Part shown: piece after piece, positions 40,592 through 41,709 of the stretch
Numbering within the stretch: the first letter of the stretch is position 1
How the letters are laid out: each line of letters opens with the position of its first letter
The notes under the pieces: generated by a model
What the model was told of the DNA's origin: nothing
Seen by the model: the letters and a program-made list of their open reading frames with translations, nothing else
Databases searched by the model: none
Program-made: the position numbers and the translations under genes
Assembly (NCBI GenBank): GCA_023251935.1
Contig: JAHEXV010000014.1
Span: 1-41,709 of the forward strand
From: a bacterium
GTDB lineage: Bacteria > Actinomycetota > Thermoleophilia > Solirubrobacterales > 70-9
Length of the DNA stretch: 41,709 nt
Direction of reading: 5' to 3'

Positions 40592-41260
40592 TCAGGTCAA
40601 GTAGAAGTAGAGCGCGTAGAGCAGGTCGACCGCTGGGCTCGAGGTGTGGACGGTGACGTCCGGTGGCACCTGGAGCAACTGCTCGGAGTAGTTGAAGATG
40701 ATCCGCACCCCGGCGCCGACCAGGCGGTCCGCGGCGTCCTGGGCCGCCGCCGAGGGCACCGCCAGCACGCCCACCACGACATCCTGATCGGTGACCACCC
40801 GCTCGAGGTCGTCGACGCCGTGAACCTCGACGTCGCCGAACCGCTTCCCGACCAGCTTCGGATCGACGTCGAAGATGGCGACGATCTGGAATCCGTGGTC
40901 GGCGAACACGTCGGAGCTGGCGATCGCCTGGCCGAGGTTGCCGGCCCCGAAGAGGACGATGTTGTGCTGGCCGGAGCTGCGGAGGATCTTGCGGATCTGA
41001 TCGACCAGCGAATCGACGCGGTAGCCGACGCCGCGCTTGCCGAACTTGCCGAAGCCGGACAGGTCCCGCCGGATCTGGGTCGAGTTGATGTGCGTGTACT
41101 CGGCGAGCTCCTGCGAGGAGATCGTCTCCTTGCCCATCTTGCGCGCCTGAATCAGGACCTGCAGGTATCGCGACAGGCGGGCGGCAACGCCCAGCGAGAG
41201 GCGGTCGCCGTCGCCCAGCGAGAGGATCGTCTCCTCCGCCACGGCGGATTCGTCGGTCAT
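40592..41260 (-). CDS. rex: Redox-sensing transcriptional repressor Rex
   Basis: The 222-residue product starts MTDESAVAEE. It has a winged helix at about 22-85 (LSRYLQVLIQARKMGKETIS, HINSTQIRRDLSGFGKFGKR) and a Rossmann domain (NIVLFGAGNLGQAIASS, FDVDPKLVGKRFG). The C-terminal domain-swap helix ends LLYALYFYLT. Rex reads NADH/NAD+ and represses respiration and fermentation genes. The start is set by the domain, because the frame upstream is antisense-like. The gene sits next to a glutaredoxin-like gene, as in other actinobacteria. Confidence 0.95.
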   Translation of the reverse strand: MTDESAVAEETILSLGDGDRLSLGVAARLSRYLQVLIQARKMGKETISSQELAEYTHINSTQIRRDLSGFGKFGKRGVGYRVDSLVDQIRKILRSSGQHNIVLFGAGNLGQAIASSDVFADHGFQIVAIFDVDPKLVGKRFGDVEVHGVDDLERVVTDQDVVVGVLAVPSAAAQDAADRLVGAGVRIIFNYSEQLLQVPPDVTVHTSSPAVDLLYALYFYLT

Positions 41261-41285
41261 CGGGCGGCGGCGCTCGCGCGGACGA

Positions 41286-41534
41286 TCATGGCCGGACAGT
41301 ATCGAGACTGAGCCGCAGCCGACCGGGCTCGAGAGCCAGCTCGCACACCACCTCGCCGTCCACCTCGACCACCGGGATTCGCTCCAGGTAGCGGGCGTGG
41401 AGCGCATCGTCCGAGTCGATGTCGACCTCGCGGAGCTCGAGCGGCGCAAGCTCGCCGCGGAGGGCCAGGATCGCCTCGCGGGCCTCGTCGCAGAGATGGC
41501 AACCGGGCCTCGTGTAGAGCGTCACGACCCTCAT
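41286..41534 (-). CDS. Glutaredoxin-like (DUF836) protein
   Basis: The 82-residue product MRVVTLYTRPGCHLCDEARE has the CxxC active site (C12, C15), RELEVDIDSD-type acidic strand (LREVDIDSDDALHARYLERI) and the cis-Pro loop RIPVVEVDGEVV. It is a small thioredoxin-fold thiol oxidoreductase or redox partner. Its ATG overlaps the stop codon of tsaD (ATGA), so the two are co-translated, and rex follows 25 bases later. Confidence 0.9.
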   Translation of the reverse strand: MRVVTLYTRPGCHLCDEAREAILALRGELAPLELREVDIDSDDALHARYLERIPVVEVDGEVVCELALEPGRLRLSLDTVRP

Positions 41535-41709
41535 GCGACGGCGTCCCAGGCGAGGTAGTCGGGGTAGGGAGCGGGCTCGAGGAAGCGGGCCGCCGAGGCG
41601 ATCATCGCCGCGTTGTCGGTGCAGAGCTCGCCCGGCACGAGCTTGAGGCGCAGGCCGCGTTCCTCGCAGATCACGGCGGTCCGCTCGCGAAGCAGCGAGT
41701 TCGCGGCCA
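41531..41709 (-). CDS. tsaD: tRNA N6-adenosine threonylcarbamoyltransferase, 3' end only
   Basis: The visible 58 codons begin AANSLLRERTAVICEERGLR and continue LKLVPGELCTDNAAMIASAA, the conserved C-terminal part of TsaD/Gcp (metal and substrate site LCTDNAAMIA). The rest lies beyond the right edge. TsaD makes the universal t6A37 modification of ANN-decoding tRNAs. Confidence 0.93.
   Translation of the reverse strand, partial: AANSLLRERTAVICEERGLRLKLVPGELCTDNAAMIASAARFLEPAPYPDYLAWDAVA

Noticed and set aside
1-41709. CRISPR array, rRNA operon, or insertion-sequence transposase
   Set aside because: I saw no regularly spaced repeats, no rRNA sequence and no DDE or serine transposase.

Overview
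The window looks chromosomal and actinobacterial. GC content is very high, the genes are tightly packed with 4-base ATGA/GTGA/TTGA overlaps, GTG and TTG starts are common, and many promoters place a TANNNT -10 box only 6-8 bases before the start codon, as in leaderless transcripts. Gene content (K+-independent proton pyrophosphatase, Rex beside a glutaredoxin-like gene and tsaD, two PadR regulators, a SigX5-type sigma factor, many Solirubrobacter-like hypothetical proteins) points to the Thermoleophilia/Solirubrobacterales. That placement is inference, not measurement.

Bases 1-6943 are accessory DNA. Three tRNA-like 3' halves without 5' halves lie there: a Ser-type one at 345-399 (-), one of unclear type at 1545-1592 (-), and a Met(CAT)-type one at 6902-6943 (+). 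They look like attachment-site scars from serial integration. Between them are a lone NYN-family nuclease gene under an unusual interleaved-palindrome promoter, and a compact plus-strand cassette typical of actinobacterial integrative elements: HTH/zinc-finger protein, DUF3631 ATPase (frameshifted, with a 16-bp inverted repeat in its 3' end), excisionase-like HTH, small proteins, and a complete tyrosine integrase ending 50 bases before the tRNA-Met scar. A terminator follows the scar and the chromosomal backbone resumes.

Bases 7.1-24.3 kb hold short metabolic and regulatory units: a SnoaL-like protein, a TetR remnant, a quinone-reductase-like oxidoreductase coupled to a membrane protein, and a secreted protein that appears to combine PHM-like copper motifs with a C-terminal cupredoxin domain, divergent from a PadR regulator. 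Then come a PilB/GspE ATPase, a PEP-mutase/isocitrate-lyase-like enzyme behind a DHA2 exporter, a SigX5-type sigma factor split by one in-frame TAG, a VOC protein, a carotenoid oxygenase divergent from a second PadR regulator across a palindrome, a secreted RTX-like protein, an SCO1/TlpA pair, a Kelch protein and an EamA transporter.

Bases 24.3-41.7 kb hold a heterodimeric ABC exporter with one degenerate ATP site, a lipoprotein, a frameshifted HNH endonuclease gene and an intact tRNA-Gln(CTG). A long minus-strand cluster follows: two APC permeases fused to UspA domains, a small membrane protein, two TrkA-type NAD-binding proteins and an FAD oxidoreductase. Upstream of it are the membrane pyrophosphatase, a DUF1844-like protein, a GCS2-family ligase, rex, a glutaredoxin-like protein and the 3' end of tsaD.

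Three genes are visibly interrupted (DUF3631, SigX5, HNH) and one is truncated (TetR). Whether these are real lesions or assembly errors needs read-level checking. I did not find a complete new defence or mobile system. The best leads are the repeat inside the DUF3631 gene, the NYN promoter architecture, the stacked tRNA scars and the PHM-like/cupredoxin fusion.
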